A stretch of 54,828 nt of DNA from a virus, in IMG/VR virus record IMGVR_UViG_3300022208_000004, positions 1 to 54,828 of that record, one strand, 5' to 3'. Below the pieces are notes generated by a model. That model did not search any database. It was given only the letters and a program-made list of their open reading frames with translations, and was not told the DNA's origin. Of this stretch, positions 31,598 through 39,825 are shown in pieces. A program made the translations under genes and the position numbers. The stretch's first letter is position 1. Each line of letters opens with the position of its first letter.

Positions 31598-33160
31598 TTA
31601 TTCTCCGAATATTTTTACGCTTTTTAATTGAAGCAATCCAGCAGATTCCAAGGCAACACCAGAGTTTCCATTTGGCGTAGGGTGTGTATGATTTTTTAAC
31701 CAATCAACAGTTGCATTTGCTTTTAGAAATGGTTCTGTTCCAGCACCCATTTTTATTTGCGTTCCTTTTATTTCTGTGATTCCTGCTACATTTGATTCTA
31801 TTCCACCTATTGCATTTTTGAATTTTATCGCACCTATAGCAGAAATACCTAACTCTCCTATCGCATTCTTTATTGAAATTTCACCTGTAACATTTACTTT
31901 GACGCTGGCCAGGGGAGTAGATAATTCTATATTACCGATAATTGTATTTAGGTTTATGTTTCCCAATGTTGTTTTTATTGTATAATTTCCCGCACTAACA
32001 TTAGTTGTTCTAGAGTCCATTCCAGGTATTCCTATTATGGTTTCTTCAATTTTTTTACCAGAAGAAATGGATAGTGTTCCAATACCAGTTGATAGTATCA
32101 AGTTATTTGTGGCCTGAATACTAATACCAGTTGCACTTATTTCTCTGGCATCTGATCTTTCATTGAATACTCCGTAATTCATTGTAACTGTGCCGCTTGT
32201 TTTAAAAATTATTTCTGGTGAACTAAATATCATTCTCTTACCAGAAACAAAGCCTATTTCATCGGTTGTTTTATACATTACATTTTTGGCTTCTAGCAAA
32301 TCAGTTCCATTGATATAGCTACTCCTATCAGCCTTTATTTTTTGAAAGAAGCTTTTGCCTGTTTCCAGGACAAAATTACTCAAGGTCTGATAGCGCATAT
32401 CATTATGAACTGTTAGAGAATCATATCCCTGGATTTCAACAAATCGCCCTGTAAAATTATCAGTCACTTCATTTGTCTTAACATCAAATCCCTTTATAAT
32501 CAAATGTTGTGATTGATAAATTACCTCTTTCTTTGTTCCTTCTGTAAAAGTAACTTCATCGCCCTTGACTTTGGTAATCCAATTACCTGTATTGTCTATT
32601 GTGAAATAGGAATGCGAAGGATGTTTTAAGTGTATTCTGTTATTACCGTCTGTTCTATCAAAAAGGAAAACGAATCCATCCTTTTCATAGGGAATATATA
32701 TTTTATCGTAGAATCCCTTGTAACCAGTAGGAAAAGGTTCATCCAATCTTTCTTTAATGCTTTCTGTTGTTACTATGTAATTTCCAAAAGTCTTATCTCT
32801 TGTTATGACAGGTATTTTTTTCTCTAGACTATCTCTAAGCAAACGTTTTATTATTTGATAGTCTTCTGTTTCGGTAATGTTTATGTTTTCATTAAATAAT
32901 GCAGTAAATGTAAGATTTTCAGGAATAGTTTCTCTGATATATGTAGTTTCATCTACAATACCATCACCATCAAAATCTTCACTATAAGCCTTAACATTTT
33001 CTTCATTAATATTAGAAGCCTCTACAATTTCTGTATTTTTATAAGCCTCATATTTTATTAATTGTAAGAAACGTGACACATTACTTTCACCGTCTTTCTT
33101 CAGGCTTCCATTATTATTGCTATTATCAACAATTGAAGTAGAAACTGTATTTTCGGCCAT
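31598..33160 (-). CDS. Baseplate central spike, beta-helix type (gp5 C-terminal-like)
   Basis: 520 residues. The C-terminal 200 residues are a run of short strands of the type NINLNTIIGNIELSTPLASV, then VTGEISIKNAIGELGISAIG, ending with LKNHTHPTP. This fits the intertwined beta-helix of gp5/gpV/VgrG-type puncturing needles; HTHPTP is a common end-segment in such spikes. The N-terminal 250 residues include an EF-hand-like DFDGDGIVDETTY (Asp at alternating positions) that could bind calcium. No lysozyme domain is seen, unlike T4 gp5. It lies just after the OB-fold gene and gp27. Confidence 0.75.
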   Translation of the reverse strand: MAENTVSTSIVDNSNNNGSLKKDGESNVSRFLQLIKYEAYKNTEIVEASNINEENVKAYSEDFDGDGIVDETTYIRETIPENLTFTALFNENINITETEDYQIIKRLLRDSLEKKIPVITRDKTFGNYIVTTESIKERLDEPFPTGYKGFYDKIYIPYEKDGFVFLFDRTDGNNRIHLKHPSHSYFTIDNTGNWITKVKGDEVTFTEGTKKEVIYQSQHLIIKGFDVKTNEVTDNFTGRFVEIQGYDSLTVHNDMRYQTLSNFVLETGKSFFQKIKADRSSYINGTDLLEAKNVMYKTTDEIGFVSGKRMIFSSPEIIFKTSGTVTMNYGVFNERSDAREISATGISIQATNNLILSTGIGTLSISSGKKIEETIIGIPGMDSRTTNVSAGNYTIKTTLGNINLNTIIGNIELSTPLASVKVNVTGEISIKNAIGELGISAIGAIKFKNAIGGIESNVAGITEIKGTQIKMGAGTEPFLKANATVDWLKNHTHPTPNGNSGVALESAGLLQLKSVKIFGE

Positions 33161-33162
33161 AT

Positions 33163-33708
33163 TTAATCCATTTGTCCTGTTATTTCTATTGATTTTCTTC
33201 TAGCAGCTTCTTCCATACTCTGACGTTCTATTTGCTTTAGTTTTGTTATTTCATCAGGTGTTAGAACCCTGTATTCATCAAGATTTTCTGTAGTGGTGTA
33301 AAAATCTTTATTAGTATAGGCTTTGACTTGTTCTATCTTATCCAAAGTTACACCCATTTTGATAAGATATATTTTTTGATTTTTGTCACTTACTCTTTCA
33401 TCATCTACATTGTACTGATATGATGAACGCACGAACCCTAGCCACAAGCAATTCATAGGGTCTGATTTGTCAGGAAATAGAACATAAACCCAATCTCCTT
33501 TTTCTGGAAGATCACCGCTTGAATTTCTGGTAGGGGCACAATGTTTGGCCCATATCGCATTCCCTATTTCATCTGTGTCCATATTATGAACACCCAATAC
33601 TCTGACTAAAACTCTTTCTTGCGCCTTTGGGTCACGATTTTCTACAACCAGGGCTTCTTTAATTCCTGCCAAAACCATTTCTGGAAATAAGTCTTTTTGT
33701 CCTATCAT
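33163..33708 (-). CDS. Baseplate hub OB-fold protein (gp5 N-terminal-like)
   Basis: 181 residues. KEALVVENRDPKAQERVLVR is followed by VRVLGVHN, AIWAKHCAPTRNSSGDLPEK and GDWVYVLFPDKSDPMNCLWL. This matches the gp5/VgrG OB-fold start, in which a VE.R.DP..LGRVRVRV-like segment precedes G..V.V.F. The rest is a charged helix (DEITKLKQIERQSMEEAARR). In T4 this fold is the N-terminal domain of gp5; here it is a separate gene between gp27-like and the beta-helix spike, coupled on both sides. Role: joins the hub trimer to the spike. Confidence 0.78.
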   Translation of the reverse strand: MIGQKDLFPEMVLAGIKEALVVENRDPKAQERVLVRVLGVHNMDTDEIGNAIWAKHCAPTRNSSGDLPEKGDWVYVLFPDKSDPMNCLWLGFVRSSYQYNVDDERVSDKNQKIYLIKMGVTLDKIEQVKAYTNKDFYTTTENLDEYRVLTPDEITKLKQIERQSMEEAARRKSIEITGQMD

Positions 33709-35171
33709 TAATAATCCTGTACTGTGCCAGTTGTAGCCTCATAGGCGTCTAATTCTTCGGCTTGTTCTATTTGTGACTGTCTCAATACCGAACTGCCTAT
33801 ATCATATTTATCACCATCATAAGCACCTCCATATGTCATTTCTTTATTGGATGAAATTAGATTAAAGTTTGTTATTCCTTTCGTGTCAATATTGATAATT
33901 TCTCTTTCATTGTAACCATATGAAACCAAAGACAATACATTAACATATTCAGTTCCTTGTATGAAATGTCTTATCTTTGTTATTAGGTAATTTCCCGTGT
34001 ATTGCTTATCTTCTGTTTCTGTTGTTTCACTGGCATCAATACTAGGATAGACAACCTTTATGTTTTTACCCACTCTTTTAAACGTTCCTTCACCATTTAC
34101 TTTTAGTCTCAACTTTAGCATTTGATTCTTAAACGTTGACATTCTAGTTTCACTGTATCCATCTATCAGGCTGGCAGTATCCCCTTTATTCAGTTCTGTC
34201 CTGTTTTCAAACAAACCAGAATAATAGGTAGGTCTATATTGTAGTCCCAAAAGGTGTGAAGAAAATGGAAGCTTTTTTTCAGGTAGGGAAGTTTCTATAG
34301 AATCTATTCTCTTTTCCTTTGATATAATTCTAGTATTATCATAATCAAAGCCAACGTGTTTATTTCTTATTACACCCATAGATGAATCTCTAATCAAATC
34401 GGCATTGTCTTCTATGGCTATTTTACCCAGGATTTTTCTAGCCGAAAATTCACTAGGAGTATTCATACTCAAGTCAAATGGAACAGTTCCTATATTTGAA
34501 TCATTGACAATAGAATAATATTCCTTCTTTAGTAGTCTTGCTATTGGCCAGAATTGAACCAATCCAGTTTGAAGGTCTGTCCATAAGTGATAGTTTCCAT
34601 TACCATTTTCATCCTGTGAAATCTTCAATAGATAATATATTGTCTCAATAGGAGTCCAGTAGGGAGACACAAATCTTTCAAGCTTTTGTTTTGTAGGAAT
34701 AAATTCAGAGTTTCCTATATCATTAGACTCTACATTACCACCACATTCTTTAACAAGGTCTTTTATTATTTGATCTATTCTGGCGTTTGTCCAGTATCTT
34801 GATCTACGTCTTATATTAGCCTCAATAACCCAATCTGTTTCAAATTCAAAGGCTAATAGATTATGAAGGTTGTTAAACTTGTTTTCCTTTTTGATGTTAG
34901 TCAAACGGAATGTGTATTCAATAGGAATTTCCCAATAATCTTCTCCCCCAGGCTGAAATCTAGTAAAGGAAATTTCTAGTTTATCTCCTAATGATATTTC
35001 TCCAAAATTTTCTAGAAAATTCCAGTCCTGATACACCAATGTTCCAGAAGGTCCAAGTTGTTCCAAGTCTTCATATATATCTAATTGTGAGACATAAGTT
35101 ATATCAAGGTCAATACCGTTTATTTTAAGTGTATTGATTTTAATGGATGTTTTTGTATTAATAAGTGTCAT
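33708..35171 (-). CDS. gp27: Baseplate hub protein (gp27-like)
   Basis: 487 residues (T4 gp27 is 391). The N-terminal part, ISYEDL-like (SQLDIYEDLEQLGPSGTLVY) with IPIEYTFRLTNIKKENKFNN, and DQIIKDLVKECGG fit the gp27/late-control-D hub fold. The end has GNYLITKIRHFIQGTEYVNV, typical of hub proteins where a loop returns to the tube-like domain. Position between gp53 and the OB-fold gene also fits. It should form the trimeric cup that matches tube hexamer to spike trimer. Confidence 0.8.
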   Translation of the reverse strand: MTLINTKTSIKINTLKINGIDLDITYVSQLDIYEDLEQLGPSGTLVYQDWNFLENFGEISLGDKLEISFTRFQPGGEDYWEIPIEYTFRLTNIKKENKFNNLHNLLAFEFETDWVIEANIRRRSRYWTNARIDQIIKDLVKECGGNVESNDIGNSEFIPTKQKLERFVSPYWTPIETIYYLLKISQDENGNGNYHLWTDLQTGLVQFWPIARLLKKEYYSIVNDSNIGTVPFDLSMNTPSEFSARKILGKIAIEDNADLIRDSSMGVIRNKHVGFDYDNTRIISKEKRIDSIETSLPEKKLPFSSHLLGLQYRPTYYSGLFENRTELNKGDTASLIDGYSETRMSTFKNQMLKLRLKVNGEGTFKRVGKNIKVVYPSIDASETTETEDKQYTGNYLITKIRHFIQGTEYVNVLSLVSYGYNEREIINIDTKGITNFNLISSNKEMTYGGAYDGDKYDIGSSVLRQSQIEQAEELDAYEATTGTVQDY

Positions 35172-35173
35172 AC

Positions 35174-35677
35174 TTAATCCACTGAATTTGTTCTAAACTG
35201 GAATATTATATCATTTAATTGTGAAGCATCCAATACATCTATTTCTCTTTTCTTATCATTGTCTTCACTCAATAAACGATGATAAAAATCCTTTGAATAT
35301 TTGTTTTCTTTTTGATAGTATTCATTCACAAGATATATTATTTGTTCCTCTGTTTTTGGCCATTGTTTTAGGGGGTCTTTTATGTTATTGAATAAACAAA
35401 CTATCCACCAATAATCTATAGTTCCATAGAATCTATTAGAAACATCTTCAGGCATCTCATTTGATTTTACATAGTATCTTGAGAATGATGTTCCACGGGA
35501 TTTAAAATCCTCAACCAATTTCTTTTGAGAAAATAGATTTTTTAGCTTTATGTTGATTGGCTGATAATGTGAAAAATCCAATGAAATATTATCGGATTTA
35601 TTAGCCTCAATATATGGCAATAATGAAATAGTAGTATCTTTTAATTGGTCAACAAAGGAGAAATGCTTATATTTCAT
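35174..35677 (-). CDS. gp53: Baseplate wedge protein (gp53-like)
   Basis: 167 residues (T4 gp53 is 196). Diagnostic segment: DVSNRFYGTIDYWWIVCLFN, then NIKDPLKQWPKTEEQIIYLV. In gp53 and its LysM-like relatives this reads as an A..LYG..-type helix, a YWWVILLLN-like core and then DP. The N-terminus has FSFVDQLKDTTISLLPYIEA. It locks neighbouring wedges around the hub. A GATAAATA box lies 28 bases upstream, inside the 3' end of the tube-cap gene. Downstream is gp27-like. Confidence 0.82.
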   Translation of the reverse strand: MKYKHFSFVDQLKDTTISLLPYIEANKSDNISLDFSHYQPINIKLKNLFSQKKLVEDFKSRGTSFSRYYVKSNEMPEDVSNRFYGTIDYWWIVCLFNNIKDPLKQWPKTEEQIIYLVNEYYQKENKYSKDFYHRLLSEDNDKKREIDVLDASQLNDIIFQFRTNSVD

Positions 35678-35685
35678 TATAATCC

Positions 35686-36594
35686 TTATCTATCTTTTCC
35701 ATAATATTTATCTCCTGAAGAACCACCATCATTTCCAATATTTGTCGTTTCATTAGTGAGACTTTTTCTAATACCAGGAAATATACTTTTAAACTGCAAA
35801 CCCAAACTAGCAGATACAGGAATACCATCACTGAAGTATTCAAAAACATCTGTTCCGTCACTATAAGAAACTTCAAATCCTACAAGCGCCATTGTTTTGT
35901 AGCTTACAAATTGTCCTGTTCTAACGGTTCTATTGTTTTTAACAAAATCTATCTGGAACAAAGGTGGATACTTGTAGAACTGTAATGTCATTCCAACGTT
36001 TGATATAATTTCTGGCATGGTTGCTTCCCTGAATTTTTCAATAAGAGCAACCATTGTTTCACCCTCTGTCTTATTCTTGGGGAAAAATGTAAAGGTTAAA
36101 GGAAGGCTTAGATTACTAGCACCTTTAAAAATCAAGGCATCGTTTGGCGCGAATCTCATTCCAGCAGCAGCATATCCAGATTCTAGAGCATCAATACCAC
36201 CAAGGCTTGCGGTTATATGTGATACAGTAGGTGCTATTTTATCCATTATAACATGACCCATCATGTTAGAGGCAATATCTTTAACAGCACTCGCACCCGC
36301 CTTGAACATCTCTATACCCGTGTCCTGATTGAAAATATTCTGCAAGGCCCCTGGCTTTGTTCCAAAGGCTATTTTCTCACTTGACCAGTTTGGACTGATA
36401 TTTTCTCTATAGGAAGGAATGTAAAGAGACGCCATCCAAAGCGCGGATTCTCTAGTCAACACAAATCCATCTTCATTACCGCCACCCATTTTTTCTTCAA
36501 GTGTTGGTGGAGAATAATTATGTGCATAGATTTCAAGATGCATACGATTAGCATCATCATCTATCGTCTCTGGATATCTGTATCTATCTACCAT
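35686..36594 (-). CDS. Baseplate tube cap protein (gp48/gp54-like)
   Basis: 302 residues (T4 gp54 320, gp48 364). Features: an N-terminal region with RYPETIDDDANRMHLEIYAH, a Gly/Ala helix region in the middle (LGGIDALESGYAAAGMRFAP), and the tube-like C-terminal domain SLPLTFTFFPKNKTEGETMV, with MPEIISNVGMTLQFYKYPPL and ALVGFEVSYSDGTDVFEYFS. These are the strands through which gp48/gp54 nucleate tube assembly. The gene directly follows the tape-measure gene, as 48-54 follow 29 in T4. Which of the two it replaces is uncertain. Confidence 0.8.
   Translation of the reverse strand: MVDRYRYPETIDDDANRMHLEIYAHNYSPPTLEEKMGGGNEDGFVLTRESALWMASLYIPSYRENISPNWSSEKIAFGTKPGALQNIFNQDTGIEMFKAGASAVKDIASNMMGHVIMDKIAPTVSHITASLGGIDALESGYAAAGMRFAPNDALIFKGASNLSLPLTFTFFPKNKTEGETMVALIEKFREATMPEIISNVGMTLQFYKYPPLFQIDFVKNNRTVRTGQFVSYKTMALVGFEVSYSDGTDVFEYFSDGIPVSASLGLQFKSIFPGIRKSLTNETTNIGNDGGSSGDKYYGKDR
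35705..35712 (-). promoter_or_regulatory. Late-type box (GATAAATA) before gp53
   Basis: GATAAATA on the minus strand, 28 bases before the gp53 ATG. Relaxed NATAAATA form inside the upstream coding end. Confidence 0.4.
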
Positions 36595-36597
36595 CTA

Positions 36598-38244
36598 TTA
36601 AACCCCTTCAATAATTAGTCTTCTTTGGGCCGCTGTATTTTTACTGCTAGTAGGAACTATTACATCTGGTTGATTTACAATGGAATCTCTACTAGATGAT
36701 TCTGAACCTCTTTGCTTGACTTCGGTATAGTTATTATTTATAATGATATTGCTTTGACCCTTTAGATAGGAAGCAATAGAAGAATCCGATTGATCTTTTC
36801 CTTTGTCTACCGTATCCTTTGTGCTATTTACTGTATTTGAATAATTTGGTTTTGGTGTTGTAGTTTTTTTCGTTTCAGTTTTACTATCAAATCCTAGCAT
36901 TGATTTAGCACCAGAGACTAAAGAACCAGCAGCCTTAAATCCACCGCCGATACTATCCTCTCCGACATTAGAAATAAGAAAGTCTGCTATTTCTGTTTTA
37001 TATTTGTCAGCCAACCATTCACCACCTATACCACCTGCAACAGAGGCAAAAAATCCGCCAGCAGGACCTAGTAAAGAACCCAACACACCAGCTAAACCAC
37101 CACCAATCAAACCGCCAAATTGAGGAATGGCATCTATTAATTGTTCTCTTGTATTTTTTCCTTCGGATGTTCCTGCAATTCCAACAGCAGTAGCAGAATT
37201 TATTAAAGTTCCTAGTGGTGATGCTTTAAGCATCCTTACTAAACCGCCGCCAGCCATTTTCAGGGCTTTCCCTATAATATTTTTGTTTATGATAGTATCA
37301 AAATGTTTTAGAATAGCATCCTTACCCATATTAGCAACATCCATAGCCTTTGAAGAACCAGCCTTAACATTTTCTGCCAATGAACTTCCAAAATCAAATA
37401 ATTTACCGCCAACATTCTTTAAGGTTTTTACTGCGCCCCCTGCTTTGTCTTCTATGAAATCCCCTATATTCTTAAAAGGATTCAATTTAGAAATCCATTC
37501 AATTCCCTCTCCTATGAAATTAGTAAATTGTTTGAAGTATGGAGTAATAAATTCTAACATACTTGTTCCCAATTTCTTTCCTAATCTTCCGATAGGTGCT
37601 AAAATTTTAGATACAAAATCATCATAAACACCACCTAAGTATTTTGAAAAAGAACCAAATTTATTTGAAAGCATTACAAAGAAATCATCAAACTTAGTGG
37701 TTATTGTTGGGAGTAACCATTTACCTAGATTCAATAAGGCAGGTATTTGAGAAGTAACAAATTCACTATTCATCATAGCCGCTATTGCTGTCAATAAACC
37801 AGCCAAAGGAAGTCCACTAAACCAATCTATACCTACATCATTATTATTTTTTCCTGGAATGGGAGCAGGTTCGGTAGGCTTGTCTTCATTCGTAGGTTTT
37901 ATTAGGGAATCCTTAAAGACATTGAAATCTTCCTTAATAGAATTCACCTTTGTTGAAAAAGTATCTATTGCTATTCTGACCATTCCCACGTCTATTATGA
38001 GTCCAGTTAGTTTTTTACTTAACTCAACCTGTGCTATTCTGACCATTCCAACATCTGTTATGAGTCCAGTTAGTTTTTTATTTAACTCAACATAAACAAG
38101 ATTACCAGAAGCAATAGCATTGTTCTGAATAGACTTGTATTCTTCATTGTTCTTTGTGGAAGTAGTAACGTCCAATAAAGAACCAATTGAATTATTAGTC
38201 TTTATGTCGTTTCTAATGAATGATATATTCTGTTCTAATGCCAT
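36598..38244 (-). CDS. gp29: Tape measure protein (gp29-like)
   Basis: 548 residues (T4 gp29 is 590). N-terminus MALEQNISFIRNDIKTNNSI is helical. Two adjacent 21-residue copies (VELNKKLTGLITDVGMVRIA and VELSKKLTGLIIDVGMVRIA) lie near residues 50-92. The middle is amphipathic helix with hydrophobic stretches (WFSGLPLAGLLTAIAAMMNS) and Gly-rich parts (FGGLIGGGLAGVLGSLLGPA), as usual for tape measures that may also form a membrane channel. It lies directly after the chaperone-frameshift pair and before the tube cap, the T4 order. It would set tail length. Confidence 0.75.
   Translation of the reverse strand: MALEQNISFIRNDIKTNNSIGSLLDVTTSTKNNEEYKSIQNNAIASGNLVYVELNKKLTGLITDVGMVRIAQVELSKKLTGLIIDVGMVRIAIDTFSTKVNSIKEDFNVFKDSLIKPTNEDKPTEPAPIPGKNNNDVGIDWFSGLPLAGLLTAIAAMMNSEFVTSQIPALLNLGKWLLPTITTKFDDFFVMLSNKFGSFSKYLGGVYDDFVSKILAPIGRLGKKLGTSMLEFITPYFKQFTNFIGEGIEWISKLNPFKNIGDFIEDKAGGAVKTLKNVGGKLFDFGSSLAENVKAGSSKAMDVANMGKDAILKHFDTIINKNIIGKALKMAGGGLVRMLKASPLGTLINSATAVGIAGTSEGKNTREQLIDAIPQFGGLIGGGLAGVLGSLLGPAGGFFASVAGGIGGEWLADKYKTEIADFLISNVGEDSIGGGFKAAGSLVSGAKSMLGFDSKTETKKTTTPKPNYSNTVNSTKDTVDKGKDQSDSSIASYLKGQSNIIINNNYTEVKQRGSESSSRDSIVNQPDVIVPTSSKNTAAQRRLIIEGV
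37970..38095 (-). repeat. Direct tandem duplication, 63-bp units, in the tape measure gene
   Basis: Two head-to-tail copies of 63 bases (37970-38032 and 38033-38095) differing at only a few positions. They encode two in-frame 21-residue units. Retention of near identity points to a recent duplication that lengthened the protein. Confidence 0.92.
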
Positions 38245-38259
38245 TGTTTATACCTTTAA

Positions 38260-38454
38260 TTATCTTTGGATATTACCCTTTAACGCCTTTTCATGCCCTT
38301 CGTTTTCTTTCTTTATATCATTCACTAATAAATTGTAAAAAAGGTCTAACTCAAAAGGATATAATTTATTGAGTTCTCCCATACTATAACCACCATGTCT
38401 AACCATGAAATGAATTTTCATGTAATGATTAGGGAGTGTAATATCCTCAATTAA
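38260..38454 (-). CDS. Frameshift extension of the gp26-like protein (tail chaperone T part)
   Basis: A 64-codon frame in the -1 register, entered at the very end of the gp26-like gene. After the shift it reads LIEDITLPNHYMKIHFMVRH, then GGYSMGELNKLYPFELDLFY and NLLVNDIKKENEGHEKALKG. A Y-x-x-x-EL-x-x-x-PFE helix followed by KKENE is typical of tail-assembly chaperone T parts and of gp51-like small proteins. The frame has a stop (TAG) just upstream of the overlap. Its first ATG (38421) has no ribosome site at normal spacing, so frameshifting is more likely than separate initiation. It ends just before the tape measure gene, where G/GT pairs lie. If initiated at 38421 it would be 53 residues. 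Confidence 0.7.
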   Translation of the reverse strand, partial: LIEDITLPNHYMKIHFMVRHGGYSMGELNKLYPFELDLFYNLLVNDIKKENEGHEKALKGNIQR

Positions 38455-39263
38455 AAAACCAGGAATCTAAACATATCTGAAGGAACAAGGTTAGATTCTT
38501 TGCCGCAACCATTACATTTACCTTTTTTATTAAGCTTGAATTGACTTATTCTTTCACCCAATTCTGTTTCCAACAAATCTCTTTCTTTTGGCTCTAGTCT
38601 AAACAATATTTTTTCAACATATGTCTTATCTAGATTGTCTTCCTTTTTATCGCCAAACTCTACACCCTTTATGCTATTAATCATGAACTCCCATTTGAAC
38701 TTTTGTAATTCGGCAGTTTCTTCATCACCTTTAATATATTTGTTTTCCAACACACGCTGAATTTCAAATGAGACTTCTTTTGGATATAGCTTTAAGTTGT
38801 CTCTAATCACTATAGGAGTTTGGTCAAGCGGTTTAGTTACAACATCTTTATCCAGAATAATTGTTTCGGTTAATAGTTCTCTACCTATACCCTCTATGCC
38901 CATTTTTTCCGCCTGTTTCTTGGGCAGCTTCATCCAGGTAGGACATTCCTGATTTGTGCAACGGTATGACATTTCTATTTTATTACCCTTTGCCTTCAGA
39001 CGCATTTCATAAAGCAAATATAATAGGTCATTCTTTGATAGGTCCTTTAATTTTTCTTTGGCGTCTACACTAGTTCCCATCAATTTTATAACTTCATTTG
39101 TCACCAGTTCATCGTTTTCTTTATTAATACCATCTATGGCGTATAGAAAGTTTTTTTCACTCTCTACGTTCCATCCCTTATATTGGATAGATTGCCCACT
39201 CAGTAATTTAATCTTACTAAACGCCGTGTCATTATTAGATAATAATTCTAGAATCTCACTCAT
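38451..39263 (-). CDS. gp26: gp26-like baseplate / tail assembly protein
   Basis: 270 residues from the ATG at 39263, chosen for AAAGGAG 6 bases upstream; a TTG further up overlaps that site. Matches the T4 baseplate (gp26) family pattern: KIKLLSGQSIQYKGWNVESE, EKNFLYAIDGINKENDE, LKDLSKNDLLYLLYEMRLKA and KGNKIEMSYRCTNQECP. There are two CxxxC/CxxC sites, CTNQEC near residue 107 and CNGC near 256, which could bind one zinc. It ends RFLVF-stop over a TTTTTTA run, with a -1 frame open beyond. In position and form it corresponds to the G part of a tail chaperone upstream of the tape measure. Confidence 0.78.
   Translation of the reverse strand: MSEILELLSNNDTAFSKIKLLSGQSIQYKGWNVESEKNFLYAIDGINKENDELVTNEVIKLMGTSVDAKEKLKDLSKNDLLYLLYEMRLKAKGNKIEMSYRCTNQECPTWMKLPKKQAEKMGIEGIGRELLTETIILDKDVVTKPLDQTPIVIRDNLKLYPKEVSFEIQRVLENKYIKGDEETAELQKFKWEFMINSIKGVEFGDKKEDNLDKTYVEKILFRLEPKERDLLETELGERISQFKLNKKGKCNGCGKESNLVPSDMFRFLVF
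38452..38458 (-). other. Putative -1 ribosomal frameshift site (TTTTTTA)
   Basis: Minus-strand heptamer TTTTTTA spanning the last sense codons and stop of the gp26-like gene. The zero-frame reads GTT TTT TAA. A slip of the Phe tRNA from TTT to the overlapping TTT with the stop in the A site continues as TTA ATT GAG. This joins the zero-frame directly to the 64-codon -1 frame. Confidence 0.6.
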
Positions 39264-39273
39264 GTTTTCTCCT

Positions 39274-39822
39274 TTATTCAATTCTATGGAATCTCGCTTT
39301 AAATCCTATGGTTACGGTCCCAAATTCATTTTCAGCATAATCAAAATTACTTCCTGAAATGGAAGTAGGAATAACCCCTACAAATACATCTTTCTTGTTT
39401 ATTATATCTCCTACTCCATTGATAGGAATCACTTCAATATCAGAAGATACATCATCAAAATAATTTCTATTTACACTAGCCAATTCATCACGTCTGTCTA
39501 CAATAGAGTTCATCCATATAGAAAATGAATCCCTGACCTTCATATTGGATTCTTCCCAAAAGGTCATACTTAAATCGGAACCTATGTTTCTATCTTTTAC
39601 TACTACACTTAGCTTTGATACATCTACACCAAGGTTAATTCCAGGTAGATCAATTTTTATTAGATTGTCTCTTAATTCATCACTACTTATAGGTAGTGCA
39701 ATACTAGGCATTCTTATGAAATTGACATAGAAGCGGGATAGGTTTAAAAAACCATCTCCATTTAGCCAACTATTCTCAATAAAATATTCAGGACTTGTAA
39801 ATTTCTTTGGGTCAAAACTCAT
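39274..39822 (-). CDS. Divergent tail-tube-like baseplate protein
   Basis: 182 residues. FLNLSRFYVNFIRMPSIALP replaces the RPN.F start of the other tube proteins. Then LRDNLIKIDLPGINLGVDVS, LSMTFWEESNMKVRDSFSIW and EFGTVTIGFKARFHRIE follow the tube fold order (strand, IP/PG loop, FW, helix, final paired strands). It is the third in a row of tube-like genes, 3 bases from its neighbour and 10 before the gp26-like gene. Probably a tube-initiator ring at the hub. Confidence 0.65.
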   Translation of the reverse strand: MSFDPKKFTSPEYFIENSWLNGDGFLNLSRFYVNFIRMPSIALPISSDELRDNLIKIDLPGINLGVDVSKLSVVVKDRNIGSDLSMTFWEESNMKVRDSFSIWMNSIVDRRDELASVNRNYFDDVSSDIEVIPINGVGDIINKKDVFVGVIPTSISGSNFDYAENEFGTVTIGFKARFHRIE

Positions 39823-39825
39823 TTA

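Noticed and set aside
31598-33160. Calling the spike protein a complete gp5 with lysozyme
   Set aside because: No lysozyme catalytic pattern is visible, and the OB-fold is in the separate upstream gene.
35667-35876. Minus-strand 69-residue frame overlapping the end of the tube-cap gene
   Set aside because: Lies in another frame of a gp48/54-like gene whose conserved C-terminal segment covers the same bases; no ribosome site.
37127-37627. Long plus-strand open frame opposite the tape measure gene
   Set aside because: It is antisense to a strongly supported gene, has no ribosome site or promoter logic, and its sequence mirrors the hydrophobic composition of the opposite strand.
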